Part shown: positions 15,135 through 24,552 of the stretch, in pieces
How the letters are laid out: each line of letters opens with the position of its first letter
Position numbering within the stretch: the first letter of the stretch is position 1
Source: Deltaproteobacteria bacterium
GTDB lineage: Bacteria; Desulfobacterota; Desulfovibrionia; Desulfovibrionales; Desulfomicrobiaceae
DNA length: 41,008 nt
Assembly (NCBI GenBank): GCA_009930495.1
Contig: RZYB01000006.1
Span: forward strand, 1 to 41,008
Reading direction: 5' to 3'
Program-made: the position numbers and the translations under genes
Notes under the pieces: generated by a model
Seen by the model: only the letters and a program-made list of their open reading frames with translations
The model's database searches: none
What the model was told of the DNA's origin: nothing

Positions 15135-16028
15135 ATGCCCATGGCCCGGACGGCCCGACCGGGACGACCGGGCCGTGGGCTGAACAGACTTGACCTGGTC
15201 TTGCTTTGCCTTGGCGGCGCGGTGGCCGGATATCTGATCATCCATGGCCGCGGGCCGGCCCAAGGCTGGAACTGGGAAATTCTAGGCCCGTACCTGCTCC
15301 GCGAAGACGGACGGCCAGGGCTGCTTCTTCAAGGACTCCTCACCACCATCCGCCTGACCTGTTGGTCGGCGGGATGCGCCCTGATTATCGGCATCGCGGC
15401 GGGCTTGGCGCGGACCAGCACCAATCCGTACCCCCGGCTCATGAGCGCGACCTTCGTTGAGCTCTGCCGCAACACGCCGCCGCTGGTCCTGATTTTTTTG
15501 TGTTACTATTTCCTGGCGGATCAACTCATCCCCGGCGCCGGGCTCCAAAATTTAGCCCGACATGCCCCGGCCTGGCTTCAAGCCTCGCTGGAGGCAATTC
15601 TGGGTCCCCTGGGGCAGATGGACGCCTTCCTAAGCGCCGCCCTGACATTGGGCCTGTACGAAGGCGCCTATGTCGCCGAAATCGTGCGCGGCGGCATCCT
15701 GGCCGTGCCCGCCGGCCAATGGGAAGCCGGCCGGGCCCTCGGCTTTCCAAAGTCCACGCTCCTCCGTCTCGTGATCCTGCCCCAGGCCGCGCGAAACACG
15801 GTCCCCCCCCTGGCCGGCCAGCTCATCTCGACCATCAAGGACTCGGCCATCGTTTCGGCGATCTCCATCCAGGAACTGACCTTCCAAGGAACGCAAATCA
15901 TGGCCACCACCTACCACACCTTTGAAATCTGGTCCTGCGTGGCCCTGCTCTATTTTCTGCTGACCTTTTCCTGTTCCCTGGCCGCAACCCGCCTGGAACA
16001 GCGCCTGCGCCGGGCCTACACAATCTGA
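15135..16028 (+). CDS. Second amino-acid type ABC transporter permease (HisQ/GlnP family)
   Basis: The 297-residue membrane protein has the same EAA loop as the first permease (E-G-A-Y-V-A-E-I-V-R-G-G-I then G-Q-W-E-A-G-R-A-L-G and V-I-L-P-Q-A), plus V-E-L-C-R-N-T-P-P-L-V-L. It is longer, with an insert before the loop (about 145-180). The two permeases would form a heterodimer. The start is ambiguous: ATG 15135 or 15141, or GTG 15114, which overlaps the binding-protein stop as GTGA. No ATP-binding subunit gene follows; the next gene is convergent, ten bases away. An ATPase must be supplied from elsewhere. Confidence 0.88.
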   Translation: MPMARTARPGRPGRGLNRLDLVLLCLGGAVAGYLIIHGRGPAQGWNWEILGPYLLREDGRPGLLLQGLLTTIRLTCWSAGCALIIGIAAGLARTSTNPYPRLMSATFVELCRNTPPLVLIFLCYYFLADQLIPGAGLQNLARHAPAWLQASLEAILGPLGQMDAFLSAALTLGLYEGAYVAEIVRGGILAVPAGQWEAGRALGFPKSTLLRLVILPQAARNTVPPLAGQLISTIKDSAIVSAISIQELTFQGTQIMATTYHTFEIWSCVALLYFLLTFSCSLAATRLEQRLRRAYTI

Positions 16029-16038
16029 AGACGGCTCG

Positions 16039-18483
16039 CTAAAACCGGTACTCCATCCCCAACCAGAACTGCCGCCCCAATTCATAGCTGTCCTCGGAAT
16101 CAGCCACGGGAATGCGCGCGTCGAACACATTGAGGACCTCAAGCCCCAGGGTCAGAATCTGTGAATCCGTGACCGGCGCGTCCCAGGTCAATTTCCAATC
16201 AAATGTATACACGGGTTCGCGGTTGACCCGCTCGTACACATCGTAGTCCTCGCCATCGACGGTGACGTCGTCGTCAGCACGGACGACGGCCCGATAACCG
16301 GCCCGGGCCCAGGTCACGTTGGAAAACGAAAAACCCAGGGGCAGCTTGGCCGTGTACACAAGGCTGGCCACCCAGGGGCGATTGAAGTTCGTGCGCGGCA
16401 AATCAATTTTGTCCACCAGATCTCCATCATACCAGACCTTTTCATCCAGGGCCTCGTCGTCCAGGGTGGAATCATAGCTTTCGTGCGAGGTGATGGTTTC
16501 CTGCACGGTCAGATTCAATTCCAAGGCATGCCGCCGCCATTCCTTGGACCACGTGCCGGTCAAACCCTGATACCGGGATGACCCGTTATTATTCAGAATA
16601 TAGCGGAATTCGCCATCCGCGTCCTCGATCCGTTCGCGGGCGAACTCGTCCTCGTACCATCGGTTTATCCAGCGCACGGACAACCGGCCCCAATCGTTGG
16701 CGCCAAAAGCCAGACTCTGATCAAACCCCAAAACCGCCTCGTCGGAATAGGGCGTGTCCAGGGACGAAAACCGGTATTTGGACGTCGAGGCGTCGCTGGC
16801 CCGCCAATATCCGTCCTCGTCTCCACGTTCGGGATACACGGCGTTGCCGGCCCCGGGGCTCCGTTCCTCCCGCCGTAACTCCTTCCTGGCCTCGCGCAGT
16901 TTATAGGTCATCAGGCCTTGTCCGTGATAGCGATTCAGGCCGCCAATCAAAATCGTGCTTTTGTCGGCGAACAGATCGTATTCCGCGGCCAGACGGGGCG
17001 ATAGATTCACGTTTTCCAAAAAATCATCATAGGACAGGCGCACGCCAGGGCGCAGCATGAGACGGTCGATGCCGATCTCGTCCTCGACATACACGGCCAG
17101 GATATTCATGTCCGCGCTCACGGAGTCCGCGTCATAGACGGAGCGCTTGGAAAAATACTGCTCCTTGTCGACACTGTCCGTCTGGGAACCCGTCGGGTCC
17201 CAAACCGAAGAGGACGCCTTGGGCGAATAATACACATACGCTGTTTCCGATCGCTCAAAAGTTCCCCTGACATGCTCCAAATCCAGCCCACCAGCCAGGG
17301 CATGGCGAAAGCCGGCCCATTCCATGGCCCGGAAACGGGCATCCAGACTCGTGGACAGTGTCCGCTGGGTCATTTCCAAATCGCCGTAACTGCCCTCGAT
17401 GCTGTATTTGTCATCCACGTCGCCCCAACTTTTGCTCGCGGTGTTCAGCCAGCTTTTGAGCTCGTTGCCGGCATCGCGCGAGGACGTGAAGTCCTGGTAG
17501 CCAAGACGCAAATCCAGATCGCCAAACCCCAGCGTCCAATCGCGCCCGGCCTGCAGGCGCCACGAATCCCGAGTCAGTTCGACCTCGCTGTCCCGCTGCT
17601 GGTTCATGTAGTGCACGCTCCGATAGGGGGCGTACAAAAAATCGAAATGGAACCGCCCCCCGTCGGGAAGCAGCGCGCCATATTTGAGCAGGGTGTTCAG
17701 ACCGAGTCGGCTTTCCTCGTCCGGACAGGCTTCACGCTCCAAGGGAATGGAGGAATGGCGCACGGACACGGCTCCCAACACGGCGGCAGTATCCGTCACG
17801 GGGACGTTGATCATGAAGTCGCCGTTCTGGCGCACGAATTCGGGTTGAAGGCGTGGCGAAGTCGAGGAATCGAATTCCTCGTCATCGGAATGCAAGGAGG
17901 TCCAGGCCGACCTGGTGGTCCAGTATTTCGCCGTGCCCCAGAGAAAGGAATCCGGGAACCGGAGAGTGCCCTGCATCACCCCGCCGGTGAAGCCGCCCAG
18001 GCGGGCCGGAATATTCGAGCTGTACACGGCCGCTTCGGCCAACAATTCCGGAGAAAGATAAAAAAGCTGTGGATGATCGGACAATCTGGTTGTATCGGTG
18101 GGCGAAGCTTCCGAATCCGGATCCAGAAGCGACGTGGCGGACATGCCGTCTATCAAAAAAACATTTTCATAGGTCCTGCCTCCGGATATGGACATGCGGG
18201 CGGGCGCGATTTCTCCACCTTGGTCACTGCTCCGGTACACATCGCTGAACTGAACACCCGGCGCGGTCCGCACGGCTTCGTTGGCATCGCCTTGCAAGCC
18301 GGGGCGGTGCTCCAAGGCCTGGCGATCGATGACGGTCCGCCCTTCCGAGGGCGGCGGGCTTGAGTCCGTGACCACGACCGGATGCAGCGCGAACACGCCG
18401 GTGGAATTATCGGCCAGGACGCGGCCCGCGCCAGACACCACAAGCAGGCACTGGGCCCACACCAGGCAAGTCCTCCACGTCAT
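16039..18483 (-). CDS. TonB-dependent outer-membrane receptor
   Basis: The 814-residue product has a signal peptide of about 25 residues (M-T-W-R-T-C-L-V-W-A-Q to V-L-A). A possible TonB box lies in H-P-V-V-V-T. The plug domain spans roughly 45-190, with A-P-G-V-Q-F-S-D-V, I-S-G-G-R-T-Y-E-N-V-F-L-I-D-G-M and P-A-R-L-G-G-F-T-G-G. A long aromatic and acidic beta-barrel follows, ending G-M-E-Y-R-F with the terminal Phe usual for outer-membrane proteins. The start was chosen by GGAGGG six bases upstream; an open stretch before it has no such site. The substrate is unknown, and there is no siderophore or cobalamin gene nearby. It diverges from the propeller diguanylate cyclase. Confidence 0.92.
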   Translation of the reverse strand: MTWRTCLVWAQCLLVVSGAGRVLADNSTGVFALHPVVVTDSSPPPSEGRTVIDRQALEHRPGLQGDANEAVRTAPGVQFSDVYRSSDQGGEIAPARMSISGGRTYENVFLIDGMSATSLLDPDSEASPTDTTRLSDHPQLFYLSPELLAEAAVYSSNIPARLGGFTGGVMQGTLRFPDSFLWGTAKYWTTRSAWTSLHSDDEEFDSSTSPRLQPEFVRQNGDFMINVPVTDTAAVLGAVSVRHSSIPLEREACPDEESRLGLNTLLKYGALLPDGGRFHFDFLYAPYRSVHYMNQQRDSEVELTRDSWRLQAGRDWTLGFGDLDLRLGYQDFTSSRDAGNELKSWLNTASKSWGDVDDKYSIEGSYGDLEMTQRTLSTSLDARFRAMEWAGFRHALAGGLDLEHVRGTFERSETAYVYYSPKASSSVWDPTGSQTDSVDKEQYFSKRSVYDADSVSADMNILAVYVEDEIGIDRLMLRPGVRLSYDDFLENVNLSPRLAAEYDLFADKSTILIGGLNRYHGQGLMTYKLREARKELRREERSPGAGNAVYPERGDEDGYWRASDASTSKYRFSSLDTPYSDEAVLGFDQSLAFGANDWGRLSVRWINRWYEDEFARERIEDADGEFRYILNNNGSSRYQGLTGTWSKEWRRHALELNLTVQETITSHESYDSTLDDEALDEKVWYDGDLVDKIDLPRTNFNRPWVASLVYTAKLPLGFSFSNVTWARAGYRAVVRADDDVTVDGEDYDVYERVNREPVYTFDWKLTWDAPVTDSQILTLGLEVLNVFDARIPVADSEDSYELGRQFWLGMEYRF

Positions 18484-18495
18484 ACCGAACCCTCC

Positions 18496-18518
18496 ATGAT
18501 TCAAATATGTTGCATCAT
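18496..18518. promoter_or_regulatory. Operator-like dyad between TonB receptor and diguanylate cyclase genes
   Basis: ATGATtCAA, five bases, then TTGcATCAT: eight of the nine arm positions pair. It lies 12 to 35 bases upstream of the receptor start codon and 79 bases before the divergent gene. The centre does not match a standard Fur box. The rest of the 113-base gap is AT-rich and shows no confident promoter. Confidence 0.5.
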
Positions 18519-18596
18519 AATCAAAAAACCAAGAAATAAATTCCAAATCTCCATCCAGGTCTTGCAACCAAGGCAAACCCAAGGCAGATTGGCCTA

Positions 18597-21563
18597 ATGT
18601 TTCACAAGCTTCAAGCCCTAAAAGCAGTCCACCACGTGTTGGCGCTATGCGTTTTTTTCCTGCTTGTTCCAGCAAGGCTTGAAGCCACCATGGAAGTCAG
18701 CCTCGATGTCCAACACCTGACCGTCTCCGAATCCAGAAAAGGCCAAAACAGCATCATAAAAGCGATCCAGGACCGGGATGGCTTCATCTGGATGGCCGCC
18801 ATTCACGGCCTCTACATCCACGATGGGCAGCAGCTCCGCCCGGCCCTGGCCGAGCATCTGGCCAACGCGACCATTTGCGACATCCACATCGATCGGCGGG
18901 ACACGCTCTGGGTCGCGACCACGACCGGTCTGTTGAGCTATTCCCTGCTCACGGACAAGGCCGCATGGCATCGCGCCGGTCCAGGCGGGCAGGGACTGTC
19001 CTCGGACATGATTTTTTGCGTCACCGAGGACAGGATGGGCACCATCTGGGTCGGCACGGCCGATGGAGGACTCCATCGGTACAACGAAATTCTCGACACC
19101 TTTTCCCTGCTGGACGTGATTCCCCCGGCCGTTGACGATCAAACCAAGACCAAATCCGTTTTCGACATCCTCGAGGACGCACGCGGCAACATGTGGTTGA
19201 GCACCAACCACGGCCTTTTGCGCCTGGGGCCGGATCGCGGAGCAGCCACGATCATCCACTCGGAATCCGGAGACCGTCTCCCGGTGCGCAAACTGGCCAT
19301 GGACGGAAAAGGCGGAATTTGGGCCAACCCGCTTGGCCGCGGGCTGTGCAAGGTGGAGACAACGGGCAACGAAACCTTCCTGAAAATAATCCCGGAATTT
19401 TCAGCGACCCAGGTTTGGGATATATTGGGAGATAGTCGCGGAGACATCTGGATCGGGACCAAGAACGGTCTCTACCATGTCACCGAGGATCAAACGCTGA
19501 TCCGCCACAACATAACGGCGACCGACCAGATCCAGGACATGCCCGCCAACGTCGCGTCCATCAGCGAGCTCAAGGCAGGTGTTTTCGCGATCGGGGTCTG
19601 GGACAGCGGAGTCTATCTTGGAGCGCTGCGTCCCGGAGCGCGCTTTCTGGACGTTGTCACCCAGGACAACGGGCTGCGAATAAAGCTGCAACGCAATCGT
19701 TGCGCCTACAATCCTCGGGATGGACGCATCTACGTCGCCCCGGTGTCCGGCGGCCTCTACCGATCCCAACCGGTGCGTGACATCCACCTGGAATACGCGG
19801 AGCGCATCGAGGTGACCCAATACCTACGTACCCCCAGAATCTCGGCCCTTTTCGTGGATTCACAACAGGGCATGATTGCCTCGATGTCGGAATACTTTCT
19901 GTATATCGCCCCCACGGGAGAAATCACCCGCGTGGAAACCCCACCCATATACACACGGAACCTGCCAGCAACCTTCCGCTGCGTCAGCCAGGCTCCGAAT
20001 GGACGATTTTGGATGGCCGCGCAGGTGCATGTTTGCTCCTGGATTCCCGGGGAAGAGGCGGTGACACTGCACGCCAAAAGCCAAACCTTTACCGGGGTCA
20101 CGGCCGTGGATGGCACGGCGTGGATCACATCCACCCAGGGCATCTTCCGCCTCGGAAACAACGCGACACGCCTGGACCGGGTCTTGGGCACGGCCCCGAC
20201 AACATCGATTTTCAAGGACACGAAGGGCCACCTTTGGGTTGGAACCGTCGAAGGCCTTCTGCGCCTGGATTGCCGCACGCTGACGCCGGCCACGGTCACG
20301 CTTGGATCCGACACGCCCATATGCTCCGTGCAATCCTTTTGGGAAAGCCCCGACGGCGACATCTGGTTCCAAAATCTGGACGCGGTTTACGTGGTCCGCG
20401 CCGGCAGCGATACCGCCACGGAAATGGTCGCCGAAAACCAAGGCCCGGCCCAGGCCATCACCAGCTCGCCAATGGCAATCCTTCCCGGCGGCACCCTTGT
20501 CTTCGGGCACACTTCGGGACTTCTTCTGGTCGACCCGGCCAAATTGACGGCCACGTCAACGCCACAAACAATTATTTCCGATCTGCGCATCTTCGACCAG
20601 CCCGTGGCAGCCTCCAACCGGGGCCTCCTCCCCTCGCGGCTGGACCTTGATTACCGCCAGAACTATCTGACCTTCGGCTTCGGCACTCCCGGATTCAATC
20701 ACCTGCGCCGACCGCGCTATGTCTATAAACTCGAAGGCGTGGACGCGGATTGGACCCAGAGCGAGTCCCGCGACTACGCCACCTACGCCCATCTCGATCC
20801 GGGGAGCTACACGTTCCTGGTGCGGGAGATTTCCGGAGCGCATCCGCCGGCGGCCCTGCCCTTCACCATCGCGCCGCCCTGGTGGCTGACACCTTGGGCC
20901 AAAACTGGCTATGCCGTCGTGACCCTGATGAGCATCGGCGCGGCCTTCGTGCTCACGACCCGGCTCCAGGCCGGACACATCCGACGGGAAATGCTGGAAA
21001 CCCTGGTCATGCAGGACCCCCTGACCGGCATCCCCAACCGGCGCAAATTCAACGAAGTTCTGGAAATGGAAAAGAGCCGGTGCAAACGCACCCGCTGCAC
21101 CATGGCCCTGATCATGATCGACGTGGATTATTTCAAGGGATTCAACGACCGCTTCGGGCATCAGGCCGGAGACCAGGCATTGTGCGCCATTGCCCGCACC
21201 CTGCGCGACACCCTGCGCCGGCCGGAAGATTTTGTCGCCAGATACGGTGGAGAGGAATTCGTGATCATTTTGCCCAACACGGGCCGGGAAGGAGCCGAAC
21301 GCGTCGCCAAAAAAATTCAAACCGCCATGGCCGAGGCCAATATCGCCTACCCCGGATCGCCTATTTCCGATCGAATCACGATCAGCCTGGGCATTTCATC
21401 CTTCAGACCGGAATCGGACATGCACATCGAATCCGGGCTTTTCTCTGCGGATCAAGCCCTCTACCAAGCCAAGCGGGATGGTCGGAACCGCTTTTTCTAC
21501 AAGGAACTGGGTGCAAACCTAGCCCTGCTGCCGCTGTGCGAGAAAGCGATCGATCCCGCATAG
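18597..21563 (+). CDS. Periplasmic beta-propeller sensor diguanylate cyclase
   Basis: The 988-residue membrane protein has a signal peptide at 1-30. A large periplasmic region of about 650 residues contains two-component-regulator-propeller repeats, each ending like I-W-V-G-T-x-x-G-L (for example near 68, 101, 144, 196, 284 and 545). A Y_Y_Y domain lies at about 690-760 (Y-V-Y-K-L-E-G-V-D-A-D-W). A membrane helix at about 770-790 follows, then a cytoplasmic GGDEF domain. The active loop is G-G-E-E-F (884-888), with R-P-E-D five residues before it as an RxxD feedback site. It should turn a periplasmic signal into c-di-GMP. The ATG at 18597 lacks a clear ribosome site, but the signal peptide fits it. 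The 3' end overlaps the convergent radical SAM gene by 45 bases. Confidence 0.9.
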   Translation: MFHKLQALKAVHHVLALCVFFLLVPARLEATMEVSLDVQHLTVSESRKGQNSIIKAIQDRDGFIWMAAIHGLYIHDGQQLRPALAEHLANATICDIHIDRRDTLWVATTTGLLSYSLLTDKAAWHRAGPGGQGLSSDMIFCVTEDRMGTIWVGTADGGLHRYNEILDTFSLLDVIPPAVDDQTKTKSVFDILEDARGNMWLSTNHGLLRLGPDRGAATIIHSESGDRLPVRKLAMDGKGGIWANPLGRGLCKVETTGNETFLKIIPEFSATQVWDILGDSRGDIWIGTKNGLYHVTEDQTLIRHNITATDQIQDMPANVASISELKAGVFAIGVWDSGVYLGALRPGARFLDVVTQDNGLRIKLQRNRCAYNPRDGRIYVAPVSGGLYRSQPVRDIHLEYAERIEVTQYLRTPRISALFVDSQQGMIASMSEYFLYIAPTGEITRVETPPIYTRNLPATFRCVSQAPNGRFWMAAQVHVCSWIPGEEAVTLHAKSQTFTGVTAVDGTAWITSTQGIFRLGNNATRLDRVLGTAPTTSIFKDTKGHLWVGTVEGLLRLDCRTLTPATVTLGSDTPICSVQSFWESPDGDIWFQNLDAVYVVRAGSDTATEMVAENQGPAQAITSSPMAILPGGTLVFGHTSGLLLVDPAKLTATSTPQTIISDLRIFDQPVAASNRGLLPSRLDLDYRQNYLTFGFGTPGFNHLRRPRYVYKLEGVDADWTQSESRDYATYAHLDPGSYTFLVREISGAHPPAALPFTIAPPWWLTPWAKTGYAVVTLMSIGAAFVLTTRLQAGHIRREMLETLVMQDPLTGIPNRRKFNEVLEMEKSRCKRTRCTMALIMIDVDYFKGFNDRFGHQAGDQALCAIARTLRDTLRRPEDFVARYGGEEFVIILPNTGREGAERVAKKIQTAMAEANIAYPGSPISDRITISLGISSFRPESDMHIESGLFSADQALYQAKRDGRNRFFYKELGANLALLPLCEKAIDPA

Positions 21564-23198
21564 ACGGCAGCTGTCGCATCCGGCGCGAGGACATGGCGCG
21601 GTCATGGCCGCGTGGCGATACTTGATCCATTCCCCGTATAAAAAACGGCGGGAGACACCCACATCAAGCCGCTCCCACGGAAAGACCTCGTCCCGCCCCG
21701 GCCGATGCCCCAACACCGCGTCCACCAAGGACGCGTGGGCCCGCATTGCCGCTGGAAAGCCCTTATCGGCGGCCAATTCCAAAAAAGGAAAAATCTCTTC
21801 GCCGCCCTTGGCCAAAAAAGCCTGCACCCGGGCCTGCCCTGGGTTTTCCCCGGAAAAGCGCATACCCTTGAAGCGTCCAACGGCGGTCTTGAAACGCTTC
21901 ATGGCCCCCCTGAACCACGCCTCGTCGGGAAAGGCGGCCCACTGCAAGGCAGTCCAGGCCTTGGGAATCAGGCAGCTCACGGACAGGGAAATCAGCTCCA
22001 CGCCGTGCTTGCGCCCCCCCTGCCCCTGTTTGCGGGCCGCGTCGACCCGGGCCAGAAATTCTTCGAATTCGGCCCAATCCGCCTCGTCCTCGTCGGGCCA
22101 ACCCGTGATCATGTAAAGCTTGAGGGTGTTGAACTGCAATCGACTGATCCGGGCCACCGCGTCCAGAAAGGCATCCTCGGAAAAATGCTTGTTCATGGCG
22201 GCGCGCAAGCGACGGCTGGCGCCTTCCAGCGCCAAGGTCACGGACCGGGTTCCCGTCTTGCGCAAAAATTCCAAAAACTCGTCGGTCAGGCCATCGGCGC
22301 GCAGTGACGACAGGGAAAACTTCACGCCTTCATCCTGAAGCCAGCGCAAAAACGGGAGCAGGTCCGGCCAGTCCGTCAAGGCCGTGCCGACCAAGCCAAC
22401 CTTGCGTGGTCCGCATTGACGCACGATATTCCGCAACTCGGACATGGCCGCCTGACGCGGCGGCTTGTAAATGCTTCCGGCCGCGCAAAAACGGCATCCA
22501 TACGGACAGCCCCGATTGACTTCCAGCAAGAGCATGTCCCGGAACTGGGATTCTGGACTGACAAAGCAAGAATATGCCGGACCACGCAGCTCCCCCGGCG
22601 CCCCCGGAGCGATCCGACGTCGGACCGGCTCCGGACTTTGCCCCGGGATAAGCATGCCATCCATGGCCGCGATGGCGGCCTGGGCCTCGGCCTTGTCCCG
22701 GCCATGGATCCATGCCCCGGCCAGGCGCGTCAGCACCTCGACCAAACCGGCCTCGGCCTCGCCGCAAAAAATTCCGTCCAAGGCGGGCAAGAGCGGAAAC
22801 GGGTTGAGAAAGGCCACGGGACCACCGGCCAATACCAACGGCCAGACGGAACGATTTGTCGCGCGCACCGGAATCCCGGCCGCATCGAGCATGCTCAGGA
22901 CAATCGGAAAATCGCCCTCGAAATTGAGGCTGAAGAGAATAACGGGATAAAGGCTCAGATCACGCCCGGAATCGACGGATTTGGGCCGCTGCGAAGAGGG
23001 GTCCCAGAAAAAGCGCTCCACGGCCAAATCGTCCCGGCCTGCAAGCAAACGGTAGACGACCTGCCAACCCAGGGTCGACAAGGCGTGCTCGGCGCGTTCG
23101 GGAAAAATCAAGGCCACGGGCAAACGGCCTCCCCACTCCTTCAAGGGTGGGGGGCCGCTACCATGGAACAACGCGGGAATTTGGTCGGAGGCAGGCAC
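21519..23198 (-). CDS. Radical SAM protein (YgiQ/TIGR03960-like) at the end of the dcw cluster
   Basis: The 559-residue product has an N-terminal region resembling a B12-binding-type fold (L-I-F-P-E-R-A-E-H-A-L-S-T-L-G-W) and the radical SAM motif C231-P-Y-G-C235-R-F-C238 for a 4Fe-4S cluster. A barrel follows (L-A-L-E-G-A-S, I-T-G-W-P). A second cysteine set closes the protein: C536, C541, C544 and C547 (C-P-R-A-G-C-D-S-C-R-L-C), possibly another cluster. It lacks the DUF2344 domain often linked to this family. The start is GTG, 29 bases after the ftsZ stop, with a weak GGAG; no better in-frame ATG exists near it. The reaction is unknown. Confidence 0.85.
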   Translation of the reverse strand: MPASDQIPALFHGSGPPPLKEWGGRLPVALIFPERAEHALSTLGWQVVYRLLAGRDDLAVERFFWDPSSQRPKSVDSGRDLSLYPVILFSLNFEGDFPIVLSMLDAAGIPVRATNRSVWPLVLAGGPVAFLNPFPLLPALDGIFCGEAEAGLVEVLTRLAGAWIHGRDKAEAQAAIAAMDGMLIPGQSPEPVRRRIAPGAPGELRGPAYSCFVSPESQFRDMLLLEVNRGCPYGCRFCAAGSIYKPPRQAAMSELRNIVRQCGPRKVGLVGTALTDWPDLLPFLRWLQDEGVKFSLSSLRADGLTDEFLEFLRKTGTRSVTLALEGASRRLRAAMNKHFSEDAFLDAVARISRLQFNTLKLYMITGWPDEDEADWAEFEEFLARVDAARKQGQGGRKHGVELISLSVSCLIPKAWTALQWAAFPDEAWFRGAMKRFKTAVGRFKGMRFSGENPGQARVQAFLAKGGEEIFPFLELAADKGFPAAMRAHASLVDAVLGHRPGRDEVFPWERLDVGVSRRFLYGEWIKYRHAAMTAPCPRAGCDSCRLCGIDRFLAQRQQG

Positions 23199-23227
23199 GG
23201 TGGAAACGATGACGGACCGCTCCGAAA

Positions 23228-24481
23228 TCAGTCTGCCTGCATTCTGATGAACGAGGGAATTTCGAATTCCTCCTCGTCGAACAGAAACTCGGCGTCATCG
23301 GGACTCGTCGCGGGCCGACGCGGTTCCTGACGGCGATCCTCCTGGATGGAATTCTTCGGATTGCGCAAATAGGTCGGCACGCTCAGATCAGAGGCCTCGC
23401 TGACGTTGATCTTGGGCCGCCGCGGCCGGTTGATGATCGCGCGACCTGGATCCTCGATGCCTCTGGCACCCGGCGTGGCCGGGGTGAGCGTGGTCACCTT
23501 GGCGCTTTTTTCGGCTGGCGCGTTACCATCCTGAATACCCGTGGCGATCACGGTGATGCGCATTTCGTCGGTGCATTCCATGTCGAACACCGTGCCGAAA
23601 TAAATCTTGGCGTCCTCGTGCGCGGCGTCGTGCACGATGGCGGCCGCCTCGCTGACTTCCTCGATGGTCAAATCCGGTCCACAGGTGATGTTCATGAGCA
23701 CGCCCCGCGCGCCATCGATAGTCACGTCTTCCAGCAACGGGCTGGTGATGGCCTTCATGGCGGCCTCGCGGGCGCGACCGTCGCCGGACGCGATCCCCGT
23801 GCCCATCATGGCCAGGCCCATCTCCTGCATGACGGCCTTGACATCGGCAAAGTCCAGATTGATCAGGCCCGGCACCATGATCAAGTCGGAAATACCCTTC
23901 ACGGCGTGAAAAAGAACCTCGTCGGCCTTGGCCAACATATCCACGAACGAGGCTTTCTTGGACGCCAGCGTCAACAGCCGATCATTGGGGATGGTGATGA
24001 TGCTGTCCACGATCTCGCGCAATTCCTTGATGCCGCGCTCGGCCTGCTGCTGCCGACGCTTGCCCTCGAAAAAGAACGGCTTGGTGACCACGGCCACGGT
24101 CAAGGCGCCCATGTCCTTGGCCACCTGGGCGATAACCGGAGCCGCGCCGGTACCCGTGCCGCCGCCCATGCCAGCGGTGACAAACACCATGTCGCAATCC
24201 CCCAGCACGTCGCGGATCTGGGCCTGGCTTTCCAGGGCCGCGTCACGGCCGACGTCGGGATTGGCGCCGGCGCCCAGCCCCTTGGTCAGCTTGTCGCCAA
24301 GCTGGATCTTGAACTCGGCCTTGGAATGCTTCAAGGCCTGCATGTCCGTGTTGGCGGTGATGAATGTCACGCCTTGCATGGCGGACTTGATCATGTTGTT
24401 GACAGCGTTACCGCCGCCGCCACCGCATCCGATCACCTTGATCAATGCGTTGTCTTCGCGTTCGATTTCCAAGAAATCCAT
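23228..24481 (-). CDS. ftsZ: Cell division tubulin homologue FtsZ
   Basis: The 417-residue product has the tubulin signature G-G-G-T-G-T-G (106-112), the N-terminal nucleotide loop G-C-G-G-G-G-G-N-A, and the T7-loop region N-L-D-F-A-D-V that completes the neighbour's GTPase site. The variable linker (about 320-400) is Pro/Arg-rich. The C-terminal tail F-E-I-P-S-F-I-R is the docking peptide for FtsA and other anchors. FtsZ forms the cytoplasmic division ring. The gene is second to last in its operon, 71 bases after ftsA; this is the widest gap within the cluster and could hold a promoter, but none is evident. Confidence 0.98.
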   Translation of the reverse strand: MDFLEIEREDNALIKVIGCGGGGGNAVNNMIKSAMQGVTFITANTDMQALKHSKAEFKIQLGDKLTKGLGAGANPDVGRDAALESQAQIRDVLGDCDMVFVTAGMGGGTGTGAAPVIAQVAKDMGALTVAVVTKPFFFEGKRRQQQAERGIKELREIVDSIITIPNDRLLTLASKKASFVDMLAKADEVLFHAVKGISDLIMVPGLINLDFADVKAVMQEMGLAMMGTGIASGDGRAREAAMKAITSPLLEDVTIDGARGVLMNITCGPDLTIEEVSEAAAIVHDAAHEDAKIYFGTVFDMECTDEMRITVIATGIQDGNAPAEKSAKVTTLTPATPGARGIEDPGRAIINRPRRPKINVSEASDLSVPTYLRNPKNSIQEDRRQEPRRPATSPDDAEFLFDEEEFEIPSFIRMQAD

Positions 24482-24552
24482 ACTGTTCCCCCTACGCTTA
24501 TGCGTTGCTCCCTAACTATCGAAACCGGCCTCGCCGCCCCAACTGTCTTTGT

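Noticed and set aside
16029-16038. Terminator between the second permease and the TonB receptor
   Set aside because: The gap is only ten bases and no hairpin with a T-run was seen there or in the gene ends.
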